Origin: Larix kaempferi | Taxonomy: Eukaryota; Streptophyta; Pinopsida; Pinales; Pinaceae | Direction of reading: 5' to 3' | NCBI GenBank assembly: GCA_027924585.1 | Contig: BSBM01000059.1 | Coordinates: 4,588,001 to 4,652,000, forward strand | DNA length: 64,000 nucleotides | Shown here: in pieces, positions 10,506-21,992 of the stretch | How positions within the stretch are numbered: the stretch's first letter is position 1 | How the letters are laid out: each line of letters starts with the position of its first letter | Notes under the pieces: generated by a model | What the model saw: the letters and a program-made list of their open reading frames with translations, nothing else | What the model was told of the DNA's origin: nothing | Databases searched by the model: none | Position numbers and translations under genes: made by a program

Positions 10506-12454
10506 GAGGAGACCCCCCATTGTATAGCTCACCTTTGGAGCTCTGGAATATTGGAATAGAAGATTTCTTTGTGGAGCACATCTCTCTTGTATTGTGGATT
10601 CTCTTGCATATTGAATATACAGTATCTCTTCTATGTATCATTGTGGATTTTGGTGCTTCTACTAATCTTTTTACAGGAAAGCCGAATTGGTGGAGAGGAG
10701 GGCGATTTCTTGAGGGTTATTGTTGGAGGGATCTACATATTCTCTCTTGGGTTGATCTTATGACAGGGAGTATCATTATTGTATCTTTGTGACATAGTTG
10801 ATGCTTTCTATTACATCTTTCTACCATTTTCATAATCATCTTGCTTGACTTGTTTCTTTGATATTGTCTTGTAGGAGGAGGAAGATTTGGCTATCTTGGA
10901 GAAGGACGTTTTGGTTGGAGCTCTTGGATCTCACTCTTGAATATACACATAGGAGAATGCTATCAATTTGCAAGGTGGCCACAAGCAATTGAGGTAAGAT
11001 CTACAAGGTATGTGCCTCTTTCATTCATTCTATCTTCATTGGTCATAAAACCCTAATTCATTAAAACCCAATTTTGATATTTCTTAGATCTACTTAGATC
11101 TAGCCTACTTAGATCTAGCCTTGCTTTTGAGAAGATCTTGAAAACCCACCTCTATAGCATCCACCCCTAGTTGGATTTATAGTTTGGTGGTGATTGGCTT
11201 AGAATTGACACACTTTTCAAGGCAAAAAGCCCTCTTGAACCCAAATCGCACTTCCTAGTGAGACGCTTGTTTGGTTAGATCTAGCATATGGGTAGGTGAG
11301 ATCCCACTTGATTTGCAATCTAGACACTTGATAACCTACCCCCAGATTCTTACTTTGGTGAATTCTACCTTGTGGACATCATTCCATGTTTTAAGGGGTC
11401 AAAATCCCCCTTTGATTTTCTTGGCACCTCAAAACTTAGATTTACTAAGATCTAACCCTTGGATTGACTTGATTTTTGGGATCTACATAGATCGGGGTAC
11501 AAGCTTCTTGGATCTATAGTTTAGTGGCCATTGGACTTGATTTGGTCCACCAAACCCTCATTTTAGCCCTCCTTGAGCAAAGTCGCACCCCTTGGGTAGG
11601 TGAGTTTGTCCACTTCAAGGAGGTGGGTGGTTGAGATTTTTGGGGATTCGGAATGGCCATACCTTGAAACCTAGGTCTAGAGTATCTTTTTGTCACGATC
11701 CACCTTGGGGGTAGCATTCCTTGTTTCAAGGGATTGTGGTCCACTTAGGGTCATTTCTTGAAAACCTAGATCTAGCAAGATCCAACCATTAGATCTCATT
11801 TAGCCCACTTGACTTGGCTTCTAGGTGTCCTGATCTACACTTTGACATACTTTTTGACCGCATTAGCCCATCCAACAAGGCACTAGTCCTCCTCAAAGCA
11901 AGTCGCACTCCTTGGGATTTGTGTCAAACCATAGATCTAGTACATGGGTACTCGTAAAATCAACTTAGATCTATAGATCTACTAATAACAGAACATCTAG
12001 TACCAATTTTATCCCTAACTTCACCTTGTGGGCCCACTTAAAGGCATTTAACACATCCCAAGAAAATAAGACCCATTTGTGTAAACATATGGTACTACAT
12101 CTTGTCATCATCCCCAATCATGTGGCCTAAACCATACGTAGGTCCACTCTCTCACAACACCTTCAACCATACCTCAACTTCTAGGTCCACTTAGCCTTGC
12201 ATTGGTTTCCGTAACTCTTCATTTACTTACCCTTAGAAACCTTTGTTTGGGTCCAATCAATTGTGATTGGTTATAGGGTCTCCCCCTAGGTCTTGTTACA
12301 CCCTGACCTAAAGCGAAGAGTGCCTCGGTTGACATGACTCCCACCTTGCATTGGGAACCGTGGCATCTCTTGGGTCACCTCTTTAGTTGCCCATCTCCTC
12401 TACCGTCCCGGATGGGATACCACTAGGGGCAACAACAAGTTGTGTGATAACAAG
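10506..12454 (+). other. Probable R-U5 or leader part of the gypsy LTR
   Basis: Downstream of the promoter there is no coding domain to the right edge of the insertion. The tract ends GTGTGATAACA, which could be the LTR 3' end. If so, the LTR would be well over 2 kb, long but within the range known for Tat/Ogre elements. Short ORFs (10520-10792, 11271-11519) show no recognisable protein. Confidence 0.35.
11086..11980. repeat. AGATCT-rich tract
   Basis: Eleven exact AGATCT palindromes start at 11086, 11096, 11111, 11133, 11277, 11448, 11769, 11792, 11933, 11967 and 11975. About 0.2 would be expected by chance in this length. Several extend to TAGATCTA or TTAGATCTAG. Spacing is irregular, so this is a dispersed motif cluster, not a simple tandem repeat. 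Confidence 0.7.
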
Positions 12455-12600
12455 ACCATATCATCTTTTTAAGGGAGATATATGATCTACCTAATGAACT
12501 TGGTCATTCTAGACCACAGAGGATTACTTCCTCAAGCACTTTATCTGTGGAAGGTTGCAATGATGGGGAAAATCTTTGAAGAGGAGAAGTGAGATGAAGT

Positions 12601-13009
12601 GATACGAGGGACAATAGAGGATGGAAAGAGGAAAAATGCCGCAGATGTTGAGTCATCGATCTGATAACTATAGTCTATGCGATGAAATGACTACGAACAA
12701 TGCCCTACATGAGAGAAAATGTAGAAAATCACCTTAAATAGTGTTGATATTGGTTTCGAGCTCAACACTCATTTTGTTGATGTATTTTTCCATTCTTTTA
12801 ATGATCCTGGTTACGCTGCTATAAACATTAACAAGGTCAAGGAAGGCTCGAAACCACCATAAACACTGTTCAATGTGAATTTCTTCATTTTTTCCTGTGT
12901 AGGGTGATGTTCGTAGTCGTTGCATCACATAGACTGCAGTCATGAGATTAATGACTCAACATCTCCCATATTTTGTCTCTTTTCATCCTCTATTGTCCCC
13001 AGTATCACC
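12601..13009. repeat. Long inverted repeat copy 3
   Basis: Arms 12601-12761 and 12845-13009 around an 83-bp loop (12762-12844), the same architecture as copy 1. The preceding 12455-12600 matches 1225-1371 and has no gene. An ORF read on the minus strand through the right arm is a by-product of the repeat. Confidence 0.8.
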
Positions 13010-13023
13010 TCGTCCCACTTGTA

Positions 13024-13049
13024 TATACTAGCCTGTGAACGCTAGTATA
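13024..13049. repeat. Short perfect hairpin beside the primer-site-like motif
   Basis: TATACTAGC and GCTAGTATA form a perfect 9-bp inverted repeat with an 8-nt loop. Equivalents near 1797-1822 and 2803-2828 are imperfect. It lies about 50 bp from the primer-site-like motif at 13096-13103. Confidence 0.6.
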
Positions 13050-13095
13050 TCTGCAACATAGATGTTAGCAATATTTCTCTACGCGAAACTGATTG

Positions 13096-13103
13096 TGATA
13101 CCA
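13096..13103 (-). other. Candidate primer binding site (TGGTATCA)
   Basis: The minus strand reads TGGTATCACAATCAG; the first eight bases equal the start of the plant initiator tRNA-Met primer site. It would mark the 5' side of a family F element on the minus strand. The LTR that should precede it is reduced here to about 15 bp (13141-13155). Confidence 0.35.
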
Positions 13104-13150
13104 CCTCCAACAAAAAATAAACAAGTAGGAAAATGCGAGGAGCACTGTTT

Positions 13151-14668
13151 CCAACACTCACTCTCAACAAGGAAGGTATTCTTCGAAAACTGTATTATAA
13201 TATTATTCTTTCTTTGGTCGACCTATGAGGTGATGCCCCATGTAGCTACTACTCCAACACTACCTCTTAGCCATGCAGGTATTATCAGCATTATCATACT
13301 AAAACACATCTCGATATCATGTGTACATCACAGTTATCTCTAACATCTCTATATCACAACGAAGGTCTTACAACACAATCACAGTTAGTTGAGAAGTGTC
13401 AACAAATCAATCTTCATGCATCAGCTCAAGAACTCTGCACAGTCCATCGGAGAGTCTATCATGCATCAATACAATATGCTCAGCTCAACCCAGTACATCG
13501 GGTGCGTAAATCCTCAACACTCCCGCTTACCTAGAGAGGTATCTTAACGTCGAAACACATCTTGTTATCAAAAGAGGGTCCACTCCACCAAAGGGAATAA
13601 GCACGTTCCACAAAGGAACAATCCCACAATGGGACACACTCCACAAAGGAATAGAATAACAATTATGAATGGAGTTTATTCACCACTCCAAGTTGGCCAC
13701 CCAGAAGATGATCCCATGAATAACAAAACACCCTGTATAAATCTACAACACACATCAACTCCTATTTTGATGAGCTGGAGATGAATCCCACGAATGACAA
13801 ACACCCTGTAGAAATCTGCAACGCAATGAGACTGAGGCGCCCTCGAGAAACCACATACTCCTCCAACCTTCATGCTGGCCGAGACATGGCACTGGAATTT
13901 GTTCAGGCAGTTCAAATCTTATGCAAGCAGCTAGCAAACAAGTTTGAATATTGATACATATGCATAATAAAATAAAACCTTGAACTGAAAGCAATAACAA
14001 GCAGGTAATATCTGGCCACACGTTTGGATGAAGTGTTCCCACATGTCCTAGAGGTAGTTATCTTCCCACAGGAGGCTTGTAGCGCAGTCCAGCGAGTAAA
14101 TGCAACCATGTAGTAAATCATAGATACTAAGTGTGGGTTCCAGGAATCTATCGTGCAGGTAGAGGACCACCGAGAGCACAGAAAAAGTAGGGAATCCGAA
14201 GCATGATAGAAAAAAGGTAAACTTGTAGTTGTTTGACCTGAAGATGAATCCCATGAATGATAAACACCCTGTAGAAATCCGCAACGCAATCTAATCAAGG
14301 CGATCTGTAGAAACCCTACTCTCCTCTAAATTGCATGTTGGGCAGAACCTGACAATGGAAGGTCATTAGACACTCCAAATCCTAAGCTGAGTTCAGCCTT
14401 GGACTTGTTAATATTTATAGTAGCATTACCAGTATCACTAAAAGGATGGCAAAGCACAGAAACAAAATGAGTTTCGAGCTCGTTTAAACCATGATGATAA
14501 GAACAATCATATCCCAACCAGAGACAAAGCTATTTGTCTCCCCCGAGCTCAGACCTTCCAATAGAGAATGATGTACATCCGGATAGTATTAGCGCAAACC
14601 CAAGAAAACAAGGGAGAATCTTCTCCAATAGTGGAGAACCCCAAAAGACCAGTCTCTTAACTGAAGTC
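13151..14668 (-). mobile_element. Family F module P1
   Basis: Starts with an LTR stub (CCAACA, 13151-13155) and polypurine tract, then 3' internal sequence to about 13660, duplicated short-ORF segments (13780-13954 and about 14235-14390), the conserved spacer with the GAAGTGTTCCCACATGTCCT marker at 14030, and a truncated LTR (14431 to about 14668). The break at about 14668 jumps directly into internal sequence, removing the LTR promoter and terminus. Confidence 0.6.
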
Positions 14669-15686
14669 AAACGTCCATCGGCTCAAGAACTCTGTACAGT
14701 CCATCGGAGAGTCTATCATGCATCAATACAATGTGCTCATATCAACCCAGTCCGTCAAGGACCTACATCATCAACACTCCCTCTTAGCTAGAGAGGTATC
14801 ATCACGTCGGAACACATCTTGTTATCATAAGCGGGTCCATTCCAACACAGGGAATAAGCACGTTCCACAAAGGAACCATCCCACAATGGGACACACTCCA
14901 CAAAGAAATAGAATAACAATTATGAATAGAGTTTATTCACCACTCCTAGTTGGCCACCCTGAAGATGATCCCATGAATAACAAACACCCTGTATAAATCT
15001 ACAACACACATCAACTCCTATTTGGATGACCTGAAGATGAATCCAACGAATGACAAACATCCTGTAGTAATCCGCAACATGATGAGACCGAGGCGCCCTC
15101 GAGAAACCTTATACTCCTCCAACCTTCATGCTGGCCGAGACATGCCACTGGAAATTGTTCAGGCAGTCCAAATCCTAAGCAAGCAAATAGCAAACAAGTT
15201 GGAAGATTGATATATATGCAAATTAAAATAAAACCTTGAACTGAAAGCAATAACAAGTAGATAATATCTGGCCACACGTTTGGATGAAGTGTTCCCACAT
15301 GTCCTAGAGGTAGTTATCTTCCCACAGGAGGCTTGCAACGCAGTCCAGCGAATAAATGCAACTATGTAGTAAATCATAGATACTAAGTGTGGGTTGCAGG
15401 AATCTATCGTGCAGGTAGAGGACCACCGATAGCAAAGAGAAAGCAGGGAGTCCGAAGCATAATAGAAAAAAGATAAACCCGTAGTTGTCTGACCTGAAGA
15501 TGAATACCATGAATGATAAACACCATGTAGAAATTTGCAACACAATCTAAGCGAGGCGCTCTATAGAAACCCTACTCTCCTCTAAACTGCATGTTGGGCA
15601 GAACCTGACAATGGAAGTTGATCAGGCTCTCCAAATCCTAAGCTGAGTTGAGCCTTGACCTTGTTAATGTTTATAGCAACATAACC
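14669..15686 (-). mobile_element. Family F module P2 body
   Basis: Internal sequence only: it begins inside the CATCGG-repeat region and runs through the paired short-ORF segments and the spacer (marker at 15286). The plus-strand short ORF at 15022-15210 is the earliest uninterrupted copy of the 62-codon frame. The distance to the P1 marker is 1,256 bp, shorter than a full module because of the deletion at its left end. Confidence 0.55.
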
Positions 15687-16317
15687 AGGATCACCAAAAG
15701 AATGGCAAAGCACAGAAACAAAATGACTGTCGAGCTCCTTTAAACCATGATGATAAGAACAATCATCTCCCAACCATAGACAAAGCTATTTGTCTCCACC
15801 GAGCTCAGACCTTCTAATAGATAACGATGTACATCCGGATAGTAGTAGTGCAAACAAGAAAACAAGGGAGAAACTTCTAAAATAGTGGAGAACCCCAAAA
15901 AATCAGTCTCTTAACTGAAGTAGTGAACCTCTTATGGCTAGAGCGAACTTGCTTGAGTGAATGACCAAATGAGAGGTCGAACTCTCTATTTATACACATC
16001 AAAGGGTGACTTTTTTCCTAACTGGGCCAACCTAACATTCCCTAACTGCGCCAACCTGACTGGGGCAGTTTTGCCCATATTTTGGGACAAATTGCCCACT
16101 GTTTTGGGGGATTTTACCCGCTAGGACGACTTGTCTTAGGGGAATACAAAAAATTACGTTTACTAAATCTTTTCGTTGTGATTTCACCCCTAGCTTTACA
16201 TTGATACTTTCAAGTGTATTACATGATCAAATACATTGACATCTTGTCCCATAGGAGGTCCAATAACAAGATGAAATAACAATAACAATAACTTCTGAAG
16301 TTGCACTAATTCCAACA
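15687..16317 (-). mobile_element. Family F LTR of P2/P3 (full length, 631 bp)
   Basis: Runs from the AGGATCAC junction to TGTTGGAATTAG at 16317. The TATA box is intact (15987-15994), but both nearby GCCGAC cores have become GCCAAC. It sits between two internal regions, so it can serve as 3' LTR of one element and 5' LTR of the next, as in tandem arrays with shared LTRs. Confidence 0.65.
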
Positions 16318-17262
16318 CTCCCTCTCAACAAGGAAGGTATTCTTCGAACACTGTATTCTAATCTTATCCTTTCTTTGGTCGACCTATGAGGTGATGCCCC
16401 ATGCAGCTACGAACCCAACACTCCCTCTTGGCCAAGGAGGTATCATCAGCATTTTCATACTGAAACACATCTCGATATCATATGTACATCAGAGTTATCT
16501 CTAACCTCTCTATATCATAACGAAGGTCTTGCAACGCAATCACAGTTAGTCGAGAAGTGTCAACAAATCAATCTTCATGCATCTGATCAATCAAGTCCAT
16601 CGGAGAAATGAAAATGAATCCCACGAATGACAAACATCATCTAGAAATCCGCAAAGCAATGAGACCGACGCGCCCTCGAGAAACCATATACACCTACAAC
16701 CTTCATGCTGGCCGAGACATGGCACTGGAAGTTGTTCAAGCAGTTCAAATCCTAAGCAAGCAACTAGCAAACAAGCCGGAAGATTGATATATATGCAAAA
16801 TAAAATAAAACCTTGAACTGAAAGCAATAACAAGCAGGTAATATCTGGCCACACGTTTGGATGAAGTGTTCCCACAAGTCCTAGAGGTAGTTATCTTCCC
16901 ACAGGAGGCTTGCAACGCAGTCCAGCGAGTAAATGCAACTTTGTAGTAAATCATAGATACTAAGTGTGGGTTGCAGGAATCTATCGTGCAGGTAGAGAAC
17001 CACCGATAGCAGAGAAAAAGGAGGGAATCCGAAGCAAAATAGAAAAAAGATAAACTCGTTGTTGTCTTACCTAAGATGAATCCCATGAATGATAAACACC
17101 GTATAGAAATCCGCAACGCAATCTAAGCGAGGCGCTCCCTAGAAACCCTACTCTCCTCTAAACTACATGTTGGGCAGAACCTGACAATGGAAGTTCACCA
17201 GGCTCTCCAAATCCTAAGCTGAGTAGAGCCTTGACCTTGTTAATGTTTATAGCAGCATAACC
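16318..17262 (-). mobile_element. Family F module P3, M1-like progenitor
   Basis: Short module (marker at 16863) with the same internal deletion as array submodule M1: the 3' internal region jumps from CATCGGAGAA straight to ATGAATCCCACG near 16605. It also shares M1 variants GCTACGAACCC (near 16408) and CTGAGTAGAGCC (near 17218), which other P modules lack. It carries neither the second LTR-element fragment nor the array's repetition, so it is the best visible relative of the M1 ancestor. Confidence 0.65.
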
Positions 17263-18238
17263 AGGATCACTAAAAGAATCGCAAAGCACAGAAACAAAAT
17301 GACTGTCGAGCTCGTTTAAACCATGATGATAAGAACAATCATCTCCCAACCATAGACAAAGCTATTTGTCTCCCCCGAGTTGAGAGGGCCCATTCCAACA
17401 AAAGGAATAAGCACGTTCCACAAAGGAACCATCCCACAATGGGACACACTTCACAAAGGAATTGAATAACAATTATGAATGGAATTTATTCACAACTCCT
17501 AGTTGGCAAAATTGAAGATGATCACATGAATAACAAACACCCTGTATAAATCTACAACACACATCAACTCCTATTTGGATGACCCGAAGATGAATCCCAC
17601 GAATGACAAACATCCTGTAGAAATCCACAACGCGATGAGAACGAGGCGCCCTCGAGAAACCATATACTCCTCCAACCTTCATGCTGGCCAGACATGGCAC
17701 TGGAAGTTGTTCAGGCAATCCAAATCCTAAGAAAGAACCTAGCAAATAAGTTGGAAGATTTATATATATGCAAAATAAAATAAAACCTCGAACTAAAAGC
17801 AATAACAAGCAGGTAATATCTATCCACACGTTTGGATGAAGTGTTCCCACATGTCCTAGAGGTAGTTATCTTCCCCAAGAGGCTTGCAACAAAGTCCAGC
17901 GATTAAATGCAACTATGTAGTGAATCATAGATACTAAGTGTGGGTTGCAAGAATCTATCGTGCAGGTAGAGGACCACCATGAGCAGAGAAAAAGGAGGGA
18001 ATCCGAAGCACAATAGAAAAAAGGTAAACTCGTAGTTGTCTGACCTGAAGATGAATCCCATGAATGATTAACACCCTGTAGAAATCCGCAATGCAATCTA
18101 ATCGAGGAGCTCTCTAGTAACCCTACTCTCCTCTAAACTGCATGTTGGGCAGAACCTGACAGTGGAAGTTCATTAGGCTCTTAAAATCCTAAGTTGAGCT
18201 AAGCCTTGACCTTGTTAATGTTTATAGCAGCATAACCT
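17263..18238 (-). mobile_element. Truncated LTR plus module P4
   Basis: LTR sequence from 17263 breaks at about 17380 (CCCCCGAGTTG joined to AGAGGGCCCATTCC) into internal sequence, losing the LTR promoter. The short-ORF segments and spacer follow (marker at 17838). A missing base near 17691 breaks the plus-strand short ORF in this copy. Confidence 0.55.
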
Positions 18239-18868
18239 GGATCACTAAAAGAATGGCAAAGCACAGAAACAAAATGAGTGTCGAGCTCGTTTAAACCATA
18301 ACGATAACAACAATCAACTCCCAACCATAGACAAAGCTATTTGTCTCCCCCAAGCTCAGACCTTTTAATAGAAATCGATGTACATCCGGATAGTAGTAAC
18401 GCAAACCCAAGAAAGCAATGGAGAAACTTCTCCAATAGTGGAGAACGCCAAAAAACCAGTCTCTAACTAAAGTAGCGAACTTCTCTTGGCTAGAGCGAAC
18501 TTGCTTGAGTGAATCACCAAATGAGAGGTCGAACTCTCAATTTATACACATCAAAGGGTGAGGTTCTTCCTGACTGGGATGACCTAACTTTCCCTAATTG
18601 CGCCTACCTAACTGGGGAAGTTCTGCCAATTGTTTGGGACAAATTGCCCACTATTTTGGGGGAGTTTACCCACTGGACAAACTTGTCTTGGGGGAATACA
18701 AAAAATTACGTTTACTAAATCTTTTCTTTGCGATTTCACCCTTAGGTTTACATTGATTCTTTCAAGTGTTTTACATGATCAAATACATTGGCATCCTGTC
18801 CCATAGAAGGTACAATAACAAGATGAAATACAATAACAATAAATTTTGAAGTTGCACTATTTCCAACA
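18239..18868 (-). mobile_element. Family F LTR of P4/P5 (full length)
   Basis: About 630 bp ending TGTTGGAAATAG on the minus strand at 18868, followed by an intact polypurine tract. The TATA box is degraded (TATAAATT) and the two GCCGAC cores are lost, so this copy is probably a poor promoter. Confidence 0.6.
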
Positions 18869-20212
18869 CTCCCTCTCAACAAGGAAGGTATTCCTCGAAC
18901 ACGGTATTCTAATCTTATTCCTTCTTTGGTCGTCCTATGAGGTAATGCCCCACGCAGCTACTACTCCAACACTCCCTCTTGGCCATGGAGGTATCATCAG
19001 CATTATCATACTGAAACACATCTCGATATCATATGTACATCACAGTTATCTCTAACCTATCTATATCATAAGGAAATACAACACAATAACAGTTAGTCGA
19101 GAAGTGTCAACAAATCAACCTCCATGCATCTACTCAATCCAGTCCATCGGAGAACATGCACTAGCTCCACGACTCTGCACTATCCATAGGTGAGTCACAC
19201 CTGCATCAGCTCAAGAACTCTGCACAGTCCATAGAAGAGTCTATCATGCATCAATACAATGTGCTTAGCTCAACACAATTCATCAGGTGCCTACATCATC
19301 AACACTCCCTCTTAGCTAGAGAGGTAACATCACGTCGGACACATCTTGTTATCATAAGAGGGTCCATTCAAAAACAGGGAATAAGCACGTTCCACAAAGG
19401 AAGCATCCCACAATGGGACACACTCCACAAAGGAATAGAATAACAATTATGAATGGAGTTTATTCGCCATTCCTAGTTGGCAACCTGAAGATGATACCAT
19501 GAATAACAAACGCCCTGTATAAATCTACAACACACATCAACTCCTATTTGGATGACCTGAAGATGAATCCCACGAATGACAAACATCCTGTAGAAATCCT
19601 TAACATAATGAGACCGAGGTGCCCTGGAGAAACCATATACTCCTCCAACCTTCATGTCGGCCAAGACATGGCACTCGAAGTTGTTCAAGCAATCCAAATC
19701 CTAAGCAAGGATCTAGCAAACAAGCTGGAAGATTGATATATATGCAAAAAAAAATATAACCTTGAACTGAAAGCAATAACAAGCAGGTAATATCTGGCCA
19801 CACATTCGGATGAAGTGTTCCCACATGTCCTAGAGGTAGTTATCTTCCCACAAGAGGCTTGCAACGGAGTACAACGATTAAATAAAACTATGTAGTAAAT
19901 CATAGATACTAAGTGTGGGTTGCAGGAATCTATCGTGCAGGTATAGGACCACCGAGAGCAGAGAAAAAGAAGGGAATCCGAAGCACAATAGAAAAAAGGT
20001 AAACTCGTAGTTCTCTGACATGAAGATGAATCCCATGAATCATAAACACCCTGTAGAAATCCACAATGCAATCTAATCGTGGTGCTCTCTAGAAACTCTA
20101 CTCTCCTCTAAACTGCATGTTGGGCAGAACCTGACAATGGAAGTTGATCAGACTCTCCAAATCCTAAGCTGAGTTGAGCCTTGACCTAGATAATGTTTAT
20201 ACCAGCATAACC
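18869..20212 (-). mobile_element. Family F module P5 body
   Basis: The most complete pre-array internal region: 3' internal sequence, CATCGG repeats, both short-ORF segments (plus strand 19548-19736 uninterrupted) and the spacer (marker at 19812). Length from LTR to LTR is about 1.34 kb, which I take as the internal length of the element. Confidence 0.6.
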
Positions 20213-20642
20213 AGGATCACTAAAAGAATGGCAAAGCACAGAAACAAAATGAGTGTCAAGCTCGTTTAAACTATGATGATAAGAACAATCATCTCCCAAC
20301 CATAGACAAAGCTATTTATACACAACAAAGGGTGACTTTTTTCCTGACTGGGCCGACCTAACATTCATTAACTGCGTCGACCTAACTGGGGCAATTCTAC
20401 CCATTGTTTGGGGCAAATTGCCCACTTTTGGGGGGGAGTTTACCCGCTGGGCCAACTTGTCTTGCTGGAATACAAAAAATTACGTTTACTAAATCTTTTC
20501 TTTGTGATTTCAACCCTAGGTTTACATTGATTCTTTCAACTGTTTTACATCATCAAATACATCGACATCCTGTCCCATAGGAGGTACATTAACAAGATGA
20601 AATTAAATAACAATAACTTCTAAAGTTGCACTATTTCCAACA
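20213..20642 (-). mobile_element. Family F LTR of P5/P6 with internal deletion
   Basis: 430 bp instead of about 630. The leader part is missing, with GCTATT joined directly to TATACACAACAAAG near 20316, so the TATA-like sequence survives while its downstream region is lost. Confidence 0.6.
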
Positions 20643-21992
20643 CTCCCTCTCAACAAGGAAGGTATTCTTCGAACACTGTATTCTAATCTTATTCTTTCTT
20701 TGGTAGACCTATGAGATGATGCCCCATGCAGCTACTACCCCAACAGTCCCTCTTGGCCATGGAGGTATCATCAGCATTATCATACTGAACCACATCTCGA
20801 TATCATATGTACATCACAGATATCTCTAACCTCTCTATATCATAAGGAAGGTCTTGCAACACAATCACAGTTAGTGGAGAAGTGTCAACAAATCAATCTT
20901 CATGCATCTGCTCAATCCAGTCCATCGGAGAACATGCACTAGCTCCACGACTCTGCACTATCCATAGGTGAGTCACACGTGCATCAGCTCAAGAACTCTG
21001 CACAGTACATCGGAGAGTCTATCATGCATCAATACAATGTGCTCAGCTCAACCCAATTCATCGGGTGCCTACATCATCAACACTCCCTCCTAGCTAGAGA
21101 GGTAACATCACGTCAGAACACATCTTGTTATCATAAGAGGGTCCATTCAAACACAGGGAATAAGCACGTTCCACAAAGGAACCATCCCGCAATGGGACAC
21201 ACTCCACAAAGGAATAGAATAACAATTATGAATGGAGTTTATTCACCACTGCTAGTTGGCCAACCTGAAGATGATCCCATGAATAACAAACGCCCTGTAT
21301 AAATCTCCAACACACATCAACTCCTATTTGGATGACCTGAAGATGAATCCCACGAATGACAGACATCCTGTAGAAATCTGCAACGCGATGAGACCGAGGC
21401 GCCCTCGAGAAACCATATACTCCTCCAACCTTCATGCCGGCCAAGACATGGCACTTGAAGTTGTTCAGGCAGTCGAAATCCTAAGCAAGGAACTAGCAAA
21501 CAAGTTGGAAGATTGATATATATGCAAAAAAAAATATAACCTTGAACTGAAAGCAATAACAAGCAGGTAATATCTGGCCACACGTTCGGATGAAGTGTTC
21601 CCACATGTCCTAGAGGTAGTTATCTTCCCACAGGACGCTTGCAACGGAGTCCAGCGATTAAATTCAACTATGTAGTAAATCATAGATACTAAGTGTGGGT
21701 TGCAGGAATCTATCGTGCAGGTACAGTACCACCGAGAGACGAGAAAAAGAAGGGAATCCGAAGCACAATAGAAAAAAGGTAAACTCGTAGTTGTCTGACC
21801 TGAAGATGAATCCCATGAATGATAAACACCCTGTAGAAATGCGCAACGCAATCTAATCCAGGCGCTCTCTAGAAACCCTACTCTCCTCTAAACTGCATGT
21901 TGGGCAGAACCTGACAATGGAAGTTGATCAGGCTCTCTAATGCCTAAGCTGAGTTGAGCCTTGACCTTGTTAATGTTTATAGCAGCATAACC
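20643..21992 (-). mobile_element. Family F module P6 body
   Basis: Full-length internal region (about 1.35 kb) leading into the array. It closely resembles the M3 body of the units (107-codon plus frame at 20979-21302, 62-codon frame at 21328-21516, marker at 21592) and is probably a sister of M3. Confidence 0.6.
21328..21516 (+). other. Recurrent 62-codon open frame of unknown function
   Basis: Plus-strand frame MDDLKMNPTNDRHPVEI...LANKLED, present with few changes at 15022, 19548, 21328, 24010, 33632, 38442, 43250, 48060, 52868, 57679 and 61849; the 28819 copy is frameshifted near its end by one extra base. A diverged second copy of the same segment lies 3' in every module (near 21797-21955) but has a stop. 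The minus strand is also open over the same DNA, so coding status is unproven. No domain recognised. Confidence 0.25.

Larger units (their letters stand above)
4119..12454 (+). mobile_element. Ty3/gypsy (Tat-like) retrotransposon fragment
   Basis: An 8.3-kb block foreign to the surrounding repeat family. The flanks 4020-4118 and 12455-12600 are adjacent in the uninterrupted copy at 1070-1370 except for about 55 bp. The left end starts inside pol, so the 5' LTR, gag and protease are absent. The right part is non-coding with an LTR-like promoter. The last bases before 12454 end GATAACA, compatible with a CA-ended LTR. No target-site duplication is evident. The lack of a chromodomain and the dual RNase H favour the Tat/Ogre branch. 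Confidence 0.75.

Noticed and set aside
12734-12943. Minus-strand 69-codon frame in hairpin copy 3
   Set aside because: It lies across the loop and right arm of an inverted repeat; the equivalent frame is broken in copies 1 and 2.
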